A stretch of 64,000 nt of DNA. It comes from a virus. The stretch is taken from positions 1 through 64,000 of the IMG/VR virus record IMGVR_UViG_3300046007_009781; one strand, written 5' to 3'. Under the pieces are notes generated by a model. The model worked only from the letters and a program-made list of their open reading frames with translations, was not told the DNA's origin and ran no database searches. The translations under genes were made by a program, and so were the position numbers. Numbering within the stretch: position 1 is the first letter of the stretch; each line of letters starts with the position of its first letter. Shown here in pieces: positions 25,182 through 35,700 of this stretch.

Positions 25182-26004
25182 TGCAAACCTTGTCTACAAA
25201 GTTTATAAATTGTTCGGACAACAAATAATCTTTATCCATAATGTGTAAATCTTGTTTTGCTGTCACAATTGCGTTAGCATAATTTTTAATTACTAGTAAA
25301 GAATTTTCTATATTCAAAGATTTCACATCTTCCTTGATAGTTAACATAGGCCACGGTATACTTGTATGTTGATCTAACGCATATCCGTTTAAAATAATGT
25401 TAGCTATACTAAAAGAATGATCATTTCGATAGTTACTATCCCTCATTGAATAAAGAACTTTAAAGTAATTATAATTTTGTTGAATTCGTTTTACTAGGTC
25501 GAAGAATAATCTTGTCCGAACAGTTTTTCTGAAAAGAACGACTGTGGCCCATATCAAAGGCAAACTGGAAGGGCCCATTTCTTCATTACTGATGCCTTGT
25601 GGGGTTTGCATTTGATACATTAATTTATAATCAAATTGTTGATGAAACAGTTTTAAAAGTGAGCTGTCTAAAACTAGATAATCTGTGTCTAATAATAGTG
25701 TTTCGTCATAGGGGCTCAAATCCAGCACACTACATCTATCAAAATTACGCCATTCTACTAAATTATTTTTCTTATCTAATCTATAATTTCCCGATTTAGA
25801 ACTCACCCTAATGATATTGTCATATTCATACAAAGGCGTAGCATCGTTATCTGTTATTAATGTAATAGGAAGTTTGAGATGTTTACTTATTAGTCTACTA
25901 CTCAAATCTGCTATTTTAACATAATCAACTGTACTACTGTTAAACGCAAAAAGAACAACCCCTTTAGACTTTTCTAATTCGTTTGATTCTGTCATATTGA
26001 TCAT
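25174..26004 (-). CDS. GT8-like glycosyltransferase with DTD motif
   Basis: 276 residues from ATG 26004 (a second in-frame ATG lies three codons on). VVLFAFNSSTVDYVKIADLS (16-35), LPITLITDND (45-54) and ETLLLDTDYLVLDSSL (101-116, DTD at 106-108) fit a GT-A fold of the GT8 kind. SLPLIWATVVLFRKT lies where acceptor-side strands are expected. It overlaps the 105-residue gene before it by 41 bases and its paralog after it by eight. It is the first enzyme gene of the long minus-strand modification operon. Confidence 0.72.
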   Translation of the reverse strand: MINMTESNELEKSKGVVLFAFNSSTVDYVKIADLSSRLISKHLKLPITLITDNDATPLYEYDNIIRVSSKSGNYRLDKKNNLVEWRNFDRCSVLDLSPYDETLLLDTDYLVLDSSLLKLFHQQFDYKLMYQMQTPQGISNEEMGPSSLPLIWATVVLFRKTVRTRLFFDLVKRIQQNYNYFKVLYSMRDSNYRNDHSFSIANIILNGYALDQHTSIPWPMLTIKEDVKSLNIENSLLVIKNYANAIVTAKQDLHIMDKDYLLSEQFINFVDKVCNE

Positions 26005-26281
26005 GCCAAAGATTCATTTGTGCTTGGTAGTGGCGAATAGCTAAGGATAGAAATTCTTTTCTATTAATTTGAATAGGATTTTGATATGTGTCTTCTAAAA
26101 ATAAATCATCGTTGGGCCAAACTGACACAAATGAAATCAACTCAGGCGTAATTTTGAACAATCCATTATTATAAGGCAAATGTAAATCTGCTTGGATTTT
26201 TTCTCTAAGTAATCGTTTGTTGATTTGAAAATCGGTGGATTTTTTGATTTGATCCACAATTTCGGACATACTAGAATTCAT
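25964..26281 (-). CDS. Conserved phage protein heading the modification operon
   Basis: 105 residues. The N-terminal segment (IVDQIKKSTDFQINKRLLRE) is helical, and the middle LHLPYNNGLFKITPELISF looks like the conserved core of a small protein I associate with tail or fibre regions of aquatic T4-like phages. No membrane span. It is the first gene of the run that continues to 7346, and starts just inside a 57-base gap containing a sigma70-like promoter candidate. An internal ATG at codon 5 is an alternative start. Function unknown. Confidence 0.7.
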   Translation of the reverse strand: MNSSMSEIVDQIKKSTDFQINKRLLREKIQADLHLPYNNGLFKITPELISFVSVWPNDDLFLEDTYQNPIQINRKEFLSLAIRHYQAQMNLWHDQYDRIKRIRKV

Positions 26282-26294
26282 ACTAAAGGTACCT

Positions 26295-26323
26295 ATTGTA
26301 TATTACTATGTACCTTCTTTTAA
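26295..26323 (-). promoter_or_regulatory. Sigma70-like promoter candidate for the modification operon
   Basis: On the minus strand TTAAAA (26323-26318) and TACAAT (26300-26295) are spaced by 17 bases, giving four of six and five of six matches to the bacterial consensus. The start codon of the first operon gene is 14 bases past the -10 box, so the leader would be very short. Two inverted repeats share this gap: CTTTTAAC/GTTAAAAG (26317-26324, 26329-26336) and AAGGTAC/GTACCTT (26286-26292, 26310-26316). No ATAAATATT late box is present. AT-rich DNA gives chance matches, so this is tentative. Confidence 0.35.
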
Positions 26324-26338
26324 CTTGTGTTAAAAGTT

Positions 26339-27277
26339 TTATGCTATTGTGGCAGTGCCCCACGTATTAGACAAATACGAAGTTGACGGATATGTTACCG
26401 TAATAGTATAGTTTACAGTTACATTCATTGGATCACTGGTAGGACTAGGACCAGTTCCTGTGCTACCACTTACAGTCTGAAAATAAAGTGTAATCACGTT
26501 ACCATTTCCAGCATTGGATCCTGCAGTACCATTTGTTAATATTTGATAAAGAACTGAATCCCCAGTATAAGGATAGGTCTGTCCAGCGATGGAAACAAAC
26601 GTAGTATATCCTGTAGTTAAATTATAAAATCCAGAAGCAGTTACGTCAGTTACTGCTGCACCCCCTGTACCCGTTCTGGCTGCTGCATTTGTTGCACGTA
26701 TCGTTTTAGCATTAAAATTAGTGTTTGCTAGTGTCACAATGCTACCAGATCTGACAGTACCGTCATTATTTGTAACAGATGTAACGTCAAATGTTATTGT
26801 CCCGCCAGCATTCCAAAAATATCTACATTGATCTACACTAGCAAATGTTACTGTACGTGTGGCGGATCCTGTTGATGATGCGCCGCCTGCTGCACTTTGA
26901 CTGTAGCTACTACTAAATGTTGTTGTAGTACCTGTACCAGTGGTATTTACTCGATTAGTGAAAATGTCATTGATGTATCCAGACAATGTTGAAATAAATC
27001 GTATATTGTCTCCAGTTACCGGGGCAGTTAATCCAGTTCCAGCAGTACTAATACAATGTCTATATGCACTGTTCAAATTATTAATTAAGGTTGCCCATTG
27101 TGGTCCGGTGACCACACCTCCTGTGCTTACTTGACTAATTGCAGTTTGTCCCCATCCGCGATTATTGGTACCTGTGCTCCATACTCGATTTATAGTTCCA
27201 GATACGTCAGTTGGATTCCCGCCAACTAAACCATTGTAATCGGCTGCTTGAATTAGTCCACCTAGTGCATATGTCAT
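26339..27277 (-). CDS. Virion structural / tail fibre-associated protein
   Basis: 312 residues, starting MTYALGGLIQAADYNGLVGG. Composition is dominated by Thr, Ser, Gly, Asn and Ala with few charged residues, typical of extracellular phage fibre or head-decoration proteins. The N-terminal 110 residues look helical and may be the attachment part. The rest is beta-rich, with a run GTGTTTTFSSSYSQSAAGG and a C-terminus of repeated Thr-rich strands. It is the last gene of the tail fibre and baseplate run and follows the larger fibre gene by 16 bases. The exact virion position is not known. Confidence 0.7.
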   Translation of the reverse strand: MTYALGGLIQAADYNGLVGGNPTDVSGTINRVWSTGTNNRGWGQTAISQVSTGGVVTGPQWATLINNLNSAYRHCISTAGTGLTAPVTGDNIRFISTLSGYINDIFTNRVNTTGTGTTTTFSSSYSQSAAGGASSTGSATRTVTFASVDQCRYFWNAGGTITFDVTSVTNNDGTVRSGSIVTLANTNFNAKTIRATNAAARTGTGGAAVTDVTASGFYNLTTGYTTFVSIAGQTYPYTGDSVLYQILTNGTAGSNAGNGNVITLYFQTVSGSTGTGPSPTSDPMNVTVNYTITVTYPSTSYLSNTWGTATIA

Positions 27278-27293
27278 CGTGCTTTCCTATACA

Positions 27294-28919
27294 TTAACTA
27301 TTAAACTTAACAATAGCTAAAACTGTTCCAATATCGTCAGTTTGTTTAGATTCTAATGCTCGGCCGATTACATTAAACGCGGTTAGTTCATGTTTTTTAC
27401 CTGCTCTGGCCATTCCGTTACCTGCACTTACCAATCTGTCGCCTTTATTAATTTTCCCGATAACTTTAACCGGGACTCTACCACTGATAGCAACAGGTGG
27501 ATGAGTTTCATTGGTTCCAGCCATACCATTCATTAAGTAACCAGCATTGGTACTTACTACTCCAAATACATTTTCACTTAGTTCTTCGTTTTCTAAAGTA
27601 ACCTCTTCAACACCACCAATTGTTAAAACTGTACCCGGATCATAGTATGAATCTGCAACAAATCTTTCAGCTAAGTCACCGTAAAGTGCAGTGATAGCAC
27701 TACCAATTAGATAGTCACCTCTCACATTACCCACACATCTAATATTTCCTTGAACACTCATACCACCGCTGATTCTGACTGCACCTGATGTATTACTGGT
27801 TGCATTTTCTGTACCTGTAACAAATAAGTACCCAGCAGTGCTGATATTACCAGTACTTATTACTCGTCCCAATACTGTAATGTTGCCATTTGCCTGTATA
27901 CTGTTTGAAGTAAATAAGTTTCCTGTTAGACCTATACCACCTTGAACTCTTAAAGCACCCGAACTATTACTGGTTGCATCACTGCCTTGAGTAGTCTGAA
28001 TAAAACCCGAAGTAATAAACGCTCCCGAAGTGCTTAAGTTAGCAATTGTAGTTGATCCATATTCGCCGTTAATTGTGATTGCTGCAAAAGGCGTCCCACC
28101 AACGTTGGCAGAAATAGTAGTGTTGGCATTTAATACACTATTATAAAGCGTAGTTAAAGAACCGCTTTGACTTATAACAAAGTTATTTGCACTACCAATT
28201 TTAATTCCGCTTGGAGTAGATATTCTAATAACATCATTGAATACTGTTTCTTCGTCTGTTCTTGCATAATTTGCTGCGGCAACTGAACCCAAAGCAGATG
28301 CGTCTGTTGCTGTACCGACAAATTTAATATTTCCAACTGTGCTTAAATTATACCCAGGCTTTACAGTTGTAAATCCAGTAATTACACTTTGTGGGGTGTA
28401 TTCACTGTCTTTGCTTAAAATGCTTATCAATGTATCCTGCACATAAACGTTTACAGCCACATGATTATTAGTATCGCTGTCAACAATAGTACCAACAATA
28501 AATCCGCTTTGGCCTACATTACTAGTAAACGCTGGCCCAATTAACACCCAACTTGCACCATTATATACTTTTAATTGCTGTTCTCCGGTATCCCACCAAG
28601 CATTTCCGACTACTGGCGAAGATGGTTGCACTGTATTAGCAGTAATACTACCTAAAGTTCTCCAATCAGTGCCAGTTCTTACTTTTAAATTTCCACCCAA
28701 ACCTGAACTGTCCCACCATAATTGACCTTCTAAAGGAGTAGTAGGTGCAGTATCATTACTGAAATTTTCTAGCAGGTGTACTAAATCAGTGTTAAGAAAA
28801 GCACCGTAACCTGCATAATTTTTACCAACTAACGTTAATGGAGTAGAAGTACTGTTAACTGTACCATCTGCAATTGTAGTTAATAAATTACCGCTTGTTA
28901 AATTAATCGTATAGGCCAT
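27294..28919 (-). CDS. Tail fibre protein
   Basis: 541 residues. Residues 55-130 hold two copies of a phage tail repeat: TPLEGQLWWDSSGLGGNLKV and SSPVVGNAWWDTGEQQLKVY. The middle has repeated blocks of the form GALRVQGGIGLTGNLFTS and GAVRISGGMSVQGNIRC, the stacked-strand repeats of trimeric fibres. The C-terminal region GDLAERFVADSYYDPGTVL onwards is a compact domain seen at the ends of phage fibres. It would bind the host surface. A late-type promoter box lies 22 bases before the ATG. This is a natural acceptor for the modification system next door, but nothing proves it. Confidence 0.85.
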   Translation of the reverse strand: MAYTINLTSGNLLTTIADGTVNSTSTPLTLVGKNYAGYGAFLNTDLVHLLENFSNDTAPTTPLEGQLWWDSSGLGGNLKVRTGTDWRTLGSITANTVQPSSPVVGNAWWDTGEQQLKVYNGASWVLIGPAFTSNVGQSGFIVGTIVDSDTNNHVAVNVYVQDTLISILSKDSEYTPQSVITGFTTVKPGYNLSTVGNIKFVGTATDASALGSVAAANYARTDEETVFNDVIRISTPSGIKIGSANNFVISQSGSLTTLYNSVLNANTTISANVGGTPFAAITINGEYGSTTIANLSTSGAFITSGFIQTTQGSDATSNSSGALRVQGGIGLTGNLFTSNSIQANGNITVLGRVISTGNISTAGYLFVTGTENATSNTSGAVRISGGMSVQGNIRCVGNVRGDYLIGSAITALYGDLAERFVADSYYDPGTVLTIGGVEEVTLENEELSENVFGVVSTNAGYLMNGMAGTNETHPPVAISGRVPVKVIGKINKGDRLVSAGNGMARAGKKHELTAFNVIGRALESKQTDDIGTVLAIVKFNS

Positions 28920-28940
28920 TTGCTCGTTTATCCAAGTTTT

Positions 28941-28950
28941 TAATATTTAT
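28941..28950 (-). promoter_or_regulatory. Late promoter box (ATAAATATTA)
   Basis: Minus-strand GGATAAATATTAAAAACTTG contains ATAAATATTA at 28950-28941, about 22 bases before the tail fibre ATG. It resembles the T4 late promoter core TATAAATA recognised by gp55, whose homolog is encoded at 53690-54565. The same box with similar flanks (AAAAAC after it) recurs at 53591-53600. Confidence 0.6.
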
Positions 28951-28959
28951 CCTATAAAA

Positions 28960-29553
28960 TTACAAGTTTGTACTTAGGTTAGTCAAACTTTGAATTCTAA
29001 TTGTATAATCGATTTGAATTAATCTATTCAATGATTTTTGTACTGGGTGAAAAATTACATGTGTAAGCAATCTACCACTTTCATTAATTAACCCTAGTTC
29101 GTCAAAAACATATGTTCCACTCATCGTTGCACTATTATCAAATGCTTGCTGTCCCGAAGGTTCGGTGTAATCTAATAAACAACTGACAAAAATATCTGAA
29201 TAAATTGTGCCAGGAGTATGTCTAATTTCAATATAGTTACGTGCAGGGTCAGTATTTAATGCACTTGTGTTATCAACTACTTTGGAATACGTTTGATTAT
29301 ATAAGCTGGCACTTTGTCCAAAGGTGTTAGTTGGCAAATATGTGATTACTCCCGTAGTATCAACTGCAGTTGCTCCATTTCCAAATGCCATCAAATTTAT
29401 GAAACCTTCACCTTTATTTGCAATACTTAAAGCCAACGCTTCACTCATATTTTCATAATGAATGGCATTGTTTTTATCTACTAGAATTTGTCCAGTACTA
29501 GGATCCCAAATTTTAACATGTCCTTGAATCATTGTATTCTTTTTTTCAAACAT
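28960..29553 (-). CDS. Virion structural protein, fibre/baseplate region
   Basis: 197 residues from ATG 29553 behind GGACCGA; ATG at codon 8 (MIQGHVKIWDP) is an alternative. GHVKIWDPSTGQILVDKNNA near the start resembles ITDPESGQTILE in the 49-residue protein encoded just before it, so both may share a small beta motif. The rest is beta-rich and low in charge. It sits between the giant wedge protein and the tail fibre. Proteins of this sort join fibres to the baseplate in T4-like phages of aquatic bacteria, but the exact role here is inferred. Confidence 0.7.
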   Translation of the reverse strand: MFEKKNTMIQGHVKIWDPSTGQILVDKNNAIHYENMSEALALSIANKGEGFINLMAFGNGATAVDTTGVITYLPTNTFGQSASLYNQTYSKVVDNTSALNTDPARNYIEIRHTPGTIYSDIFVSCLLDYTEPSGQQAFDNSATMSGTYVFDELGLINESGRLLTHVIFHPVQKSLNRLIQIDYTIRIQSLTNLSTNL

Positions 29554-29563
29554 ATTCGGTCCA

Positions 29564-29713
29564 TTAATTTGTTGTTTCTAAGATTGTTTGACCAGATTCG
29601 GGATCTGTAATTTTAAGAAAATTTCTTATATACATACTAGAATAATCATCAGGTTTTTTTGGATTATCCGTTGGTTCAGACTGATCTTTAGTCTCATCTG
29701 TGGTATTTATCAT
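29564..29713 (-). CDS. Small structural-region protein (49 aa)
   Basis: ATG at 29713-29711 to TAA at 29566-29564. The N-terminal half is acidic and disordered-looking (TTDETKDQSEPTDNPKKPDD). The C-terminal half YIRNFLKITDPESGQTILET parallels the start of the next structural protein. GGACCGAATAC precedes the ATG, nearly the same initiation region as the next gene (GGACCGAAT before ATG 29553). It fills the gap between the giant protein and its neighbour. Small proteins with this KIxDP motif occur in fibre regions of aquatic T4-like phages. Confidence 0.65.
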   Translation of the reverse strand: MINTTDETKDQSEPTDNPKKPDDYSSMYIRNFLKITDPESGQTILETTN

Positions 29714-29745
29714 GTATTCGGTCCGATAAATCTTGTCATCTTATT

Positions 29746-29755
29746 TAATATTTAG
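29746..29755 (-). promoter_or_regulatory. Late promoter-like box (CTAAATATTA)
   Basis: CTAAATATTAAATAAG on the minus strand overlaps the stop codon of the giant structural gene and lies 33 bases before the ATG of the 49-residue gene. It differs from the box at 28941 by the first base. Part of it is fixed by coding sequence (Tyr-stop), so chance similarity is possible. Confidence 0.4.
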
Positions 29756-32700
29756 TAGGAGTTTAATAATCCCTGTTTTAAAAATTCTGCCTGTATAGTA
29801 TTGCTATTAAATAAACCACCGCCATTGGTTGCAGTAGATAAGTTAGGCGTGTACCATAAATTACTTCTAATATAGGCAGTATCAGCATTAAGATTTGCTG
29901 TATTCCCTGACGTTGAGATCACAGTTACATTTGATGAAATTTGATAGGACGCTGCATTGGCATAAAACCCAACGTTATTAATTACTGCAACATTTGTATT
30001 ACTTCTGATTCGGCTTACTCTGCCAACGTATCTACCATCATTTAGGAAAACATTTGATCCAATCGATAATTCAGAAGCAAAATAAGTTCCAGTGCCTACA
30101 ATAGTATTAGAAAATGCAGACACATTTATAGTTCCGTTTCCATTAATTCCAGGATACCAAATATAATTTTCGCTCTGAATCACTACTTGGTTTTGACTGC
30201 CATCATATACTATGTTGCCTGTGTAATGTGGTACCGCGCCTGTACCGTTAGTGCCTCTTCTAAGTTGACTTAAAGTGTTGGTAGTATTATCTTTAAAGTA
30301 ATAAACAATACGTTCACCATTAATAAACACAACACCCGGTTCGCCACCGGCACTTGCAGGTTCTTGTAATTTGCTTGCATCAGATACATATATGCTAGAA
30401 TCTGTTAACCCCAAATTAGCAGATAATGTAGTAGAAGCAGATTGATCTACTCTCAAATACGTGTAATTATCATTCATATCTTTGAATATTTTATAGGTCA
30501 TCAAAGGATATGGATTTTCACTAGATGGAGCATTAGTCAATTTCATTACTGCGGTGGCAATAATAGGTTCCAGGTTAGTTCCAACTACAATGACGTTTGG
30601 TGTAGTTATATAACCCAATCCAGGCTCTGACACTTCAAATGAAACTGCAGATCCATTAGAATCCAATAAAATTTGTGCTTGTGCATCTAGTGCTGCCCCG
30701 CCACCAGTAATTGTTACAAATACCTCAGCTGGATTATATCCTAAACCCACATTGGCAATTTGAATATAATCAACTGCTATACCGCTATTTGCTTGCCAGC
30801 TTATGAAAACATTAGAAGTGGGATCAGCCGCAATGGTATATACTGTCATTTCTAATGTATCATAAACTCTTCCAGGTATCAATTCTTCTGGAGCATGGCT
30901 AGCATATGGGCCAACATCATATAATGCTAAATCGGTAGTTGAAAATGACGAATTGCTTGTGTAGTCTTGTATTGTGTAATAAACTTGATTATTATAAGAA
31001 ACAAGATCGCCCTTTTGATAAGCTGTATTTGCTGTCCAATTTCTGAATGAGTCATATACATACGGGCCACCATCAACTATTATATCTTCAGGACGTATTC
31101 CTAAACTTGTGTCAGTGAAAGAACTTGTAATTTTGGCATCTAAAATCGCATCGCTTATCACATAAGTACCGTCACTGTCCAATTGAAACGGATCAAAAAT
31201 TACAGTGTCAAATCCAGATGTGTCAAACCCGCCACTGTCTGTATACAACGGTCCTTGTACTTGTACCCCGGGATAGTCTATTCCAGATTGTAGTAACGAA
31301 AATACTTTTGCAGGCTGTCCCAATTCTGGTTCATAATATGCTTGAATTCTATCATTGGCATTTAAAAATTTATCAACTGTGTAAATCGTTAGATTTCTGA
31401 GATTAAATGTAGCATCTGATATATAATTTGTAGAATTGACAATATAAGCAACACCGTTATAATTTACAATCTGCCCTTGATTATATGCAGTGTTAGGTTC
31501 CCAAGGTTTAACTGAAGTTCCATAAGTATATCTATCATACAACAGTACCATTTTCGCACTGCGCACTAGATCGTTTTTTAAATTTGCTCTGGCAGTTGCT
31601 CCTTGACCATTTCCGCCATCTATGATAACTGTAGGTGTAGAAAGATAATCCGATCCTTGATATAGTAAATCAATTCTACTTACTACACCATCAGTTATAT
31701 AAGCTTTCGCCACTGCATTATTGCCATTCGCACTGCCTGTAATTGTTACTACTGGCGGAATAGTATAGCCAGATCCACCGTCTACTATTTCTACGCTTGC
31801 TATATAATAACTTCTGTTAAATAACCAATCTCTATACTGTGGTAATTGCAAAGCGTTAGCATCTTCGATAAATTCACCGCTAGGACTACGACTTAACTTA
31901 AGAACTGGATCATAGTATGGAGGTACGTCAAAATCTCCCACATAACCATTCCAATTGTCATAGCCTAGATAATCTACAACGTATTCCCTTAGCGTAGTTC
32001 TATAAGGTTTAACTTCATTAATATACTGCTCATAAAAATTTTGATTTTCTTTGTTATAAATTTCAGGTTGTACTAGTCCTTTTATTTTTTGTATTGCAGT
32101 TATAAAACTAGTCTTAAATGCATAGTCTATGGTTTTTTGTTCTGTTAAGATATAGTTTATAGTTACAAAAAACAGTTCTACAAAGTTTGGATCTAATCGA
32201 TTAATAAAAATATTATTTTTTATAATATCTATTATTTCTCTAGTTTCCAAGCTTGGATTTTGATCAAAACGCCCAGTATCAAAATCATCTGCTCCAAATC
32301 CCATATTATTATTGGCTAGGTCCCATAAATTATCGGTGAATTCAATAGTACCGTTTTGTATAGCTACTGTTTCAACTTGATTTGGGAACACTTTGATAAT
32401 GAACCAATTACCTTGGCCATTATCTAATATTTTCACATAATCACCACTTTTCAGTCTCAAGTTAGATAATTCAGCAGCGTTGTTTATAATGTAATTTGGA
32501 GGTATGCTGATATCATAATTGCTTGCATACCAATCACGATACTGCCAATATTCGTTAATATTGTAACTTTGAACTCTAATTAGATTCCAAACGTTCTTGG
32601 GTCTATACGTGACAAAATTTTCTGTATTAAATTCACTGCCTGTCACAAAATCTTCTATCGCAATCCAGGCACGCTGTGAATAATAAACGTATGTACCTTT

Positions 32701-35700
32701 TGATATACTTAAATTAGGTTCCCAATCTATTACAGCACGATCCTTAATATAAATTGTCCATAGATTATCCACCGAACTGTCTGATTGCACCAATACTTTA
32801 TAACCGATCGGTTGCAATAATATATCCACGAATCCCAAGCTTTCAAGATTGTCAACAATTAAATCATACTCGCCAGAGTTAACAGGAGGTATAGGCTCCC
32901 CGCCACTTAACCCCGAAATATCAAAATTTTGACTTATGATATTATCTGACAAAATAGTATTCACATATTGGAAAATATTTTTTGCCGATTCATTTCTATT
33001 GATCACTAAACTCTGTCTTGGACGTATAGCAGTGCCATATCTTGTTTGTACAGGTAAAGTAGGATCTGGCACAGGGTTGCCAAATCTATCTACTCCGCTA
33101 ACGCTGTCAACTAACTTATTATAAATCGAGGTAGGTATATCTGCAGATTTAGAACCTTTTTCCGATATTAATGCGTATTCATTATGTATGACATTACTGT
33201 TCAAAATTGTTGCATAATCTAAATGAAAAATAGTGTCATCACTTATAGTTTCATTTACCAGATTGAATATTGCTAAACTGTCATCTCTCAATGCTGCATA
33301 ATATTTTATGCCACTGGATTTGGGATCTGCAATGTAACTTGCAATAGAAGAAACCGGTAATCCTCTGTTGTTAGATGAACTTTTTGTCACTGTGGTTTTA
33401 TTTTTTACCCAAAAGTAATATTTTACTGTTGTAAAATTACTAGTAGGATCAACATAAGTCACAGTCACATATGCTTCATTGTTTGGATATTTAGGTATAC
33501 CGTTTCCGCCATTGGCTACATATTGATTAGGAGGATATAAACTTTCTACCCATTCATATACATCTATTACGCTGCCAGGAAATAATCTTCCCCAGTTATT
33601 AGCTCTATACTCAATTGACCCCTGTTCATAGTCAATATATCTGACCGTACTTAAATCCCACCAAACTTGTCCAACTTGTTCATTTGACCAGAACAAAGTA
33701 TTGTTTTGACTTAAAGATGTCAATGATACATTATTATAAACTGCAGGATCATAATCTATTTTGTAATTGATTTCTTGCTCTGCCAAACCAAGAATTTTTC
33801 CTTTAGCAGGATCTATGTAATCTAAATTATAAGTAATTGTTTGATTTTTACTGCTGTAAATATAGCCTTTTAATAAACTGTCAATATCAACCTTAGGTTC
33901 TTGATTTCTGATTACATCCCAACCCAATAAACCTGCATTATTATCAAATTTGAAAACTCTACCAGTATTAAAGCCCTGACGTTTATTATGTTTACTACCA
34001 ACAATTAATTTTGTGTTGGTTATGTCTATTGCACTACCGAACTTATCATTTGTTTGTAAACTAGATCCAATTACGGTAGGTGTTAACTGTTGTATAAAGG
34101 TATAAATGCCAGGATATTGAATAGATTGTCTATTATCATCTAAGTAAGAAAATATCCACACAGCACCACTATCTGATTTATTTTCTTTAAATAAGGTACT
34201 TTCAGAATCAAATATAGTAATTAAATTTAACGATTTATCAAATGTTGTAGCTTCCAATGTTGCTGCACTGTCGCTGCCCACGGATAAAATATTACTGTTG
34301 GGGTTAATTTTTACTTGTTTACCAAAGTAATCGTACGATTTATTAGATGGATTATTAATTACCTCTACCTCAGTAAACACAGTTAGTCCCAAACTAGACA
34401 ATGCATTACCCTGACCTGGTAATACTTTCAATTTATCTGCAGCAATTACCGAGGAACTAGTTAATGACAAGTAACCATTAGTATTGGCTGCTACCACACC
34501 TGGTATATTGTAATTGTTTATTGTGTTTACAATATCAGTTAGTGTAGTGCCAGAAAAGTTAATTAAAAAATTGTTTATTCTAATACTATCGCCGCTTGTT
34601 ACACTTGGATTTTGTATAGTGCCTGATATATTTCCGTAAGCTTTTCCTTGGTTAATCAGTCTGTATACACTACCGTTAAACAAATTAACATTTGAATTAA
34701 ATGGTGCACCAACAAATACACTGCAACTATTAGTGCAAATTTCTACGGAATATCCAAATTCTTGCTTACTTTCTGGTATTGTCGAACTTCTTCGCTCAAC
34801 TAGATTAAAAATATTGGTTTCAATTGAAACAATTTTTCCTATTCCAGGAGGTGATAAAAACTGCACCACAGAAGGTCCAAATGATACCCAATCCTGATTA
34901 ATAATCTGCTCTGTATTATCAATGAATACTCTTGTGAACTCATTAATAGTAGATCTAATAGAAAAATTAATTTGATCTTCTGTTTGCACTAAAAAACTAT
35001 CAATAGATCTATCAAATACACTGATTTCACCGTTATTTGTATATGTAGTAGATTCTATTGTAAGATTAGATTTAGGGGATCCAATTACAATTTGATCTCC
35101 TGCCAAAGTGGTTGCCAGACTAAATCCAAATTTGCTTCCCGCATTTCCGGATAAAGTGGTGAAATATTTAAAACCTTTTTTCTGAGAAACGGTAATAGTG
35201 CCTACACTTGGTGGAGTATCAAATACAATTTCTGAGCCAGTTAAATCATAGTCTTTGTAAGGCACAAAAGTTTGAGCAGCAGATACTACTAAGATACTTT
35301 CTGGATCATCTGGTGTAAAATCTAACAGGTAATTAGAAGTTGTACCATCTGCTACAAAACTAGTATTTGCCGTTAATCGATTTCTATTATAAGCATAAAC
35401 ATAAACATCATCAGTATCAGGTGCACTGATATAAAGCCAATAATCGTCTTCACTAAGTGCAACACTATGTCCAAACTTTCCTTGACTTGCAGTATTAGGT
35501 CTTAATATCTGCGACTCTGAAATACTGCCAAATTCATCCTTAGAGTATACAAAACAGTATCCAATATTTCCATTGCTATCTGGTGCTCCAGCAATTACAA
35601 ACTGTTGTCCAGAGTCTACGCTTGCACCTAAACTGACTGTATCATTGGCAAAGCTAGTTAAAGTAAGATTTTCTACTAGATCATCTGCGTAATTAATTGC

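Noticed and set aside
26317-26336. Intrinsic terminator after the fibre gene on the minus strand
   Set aside because: The 8-bp stem CTTTTAAC/GTTAAAAG is only AT-rich and is followed by AAGG on the minus strand. The T-run is on the plus strand, where no gene ends.
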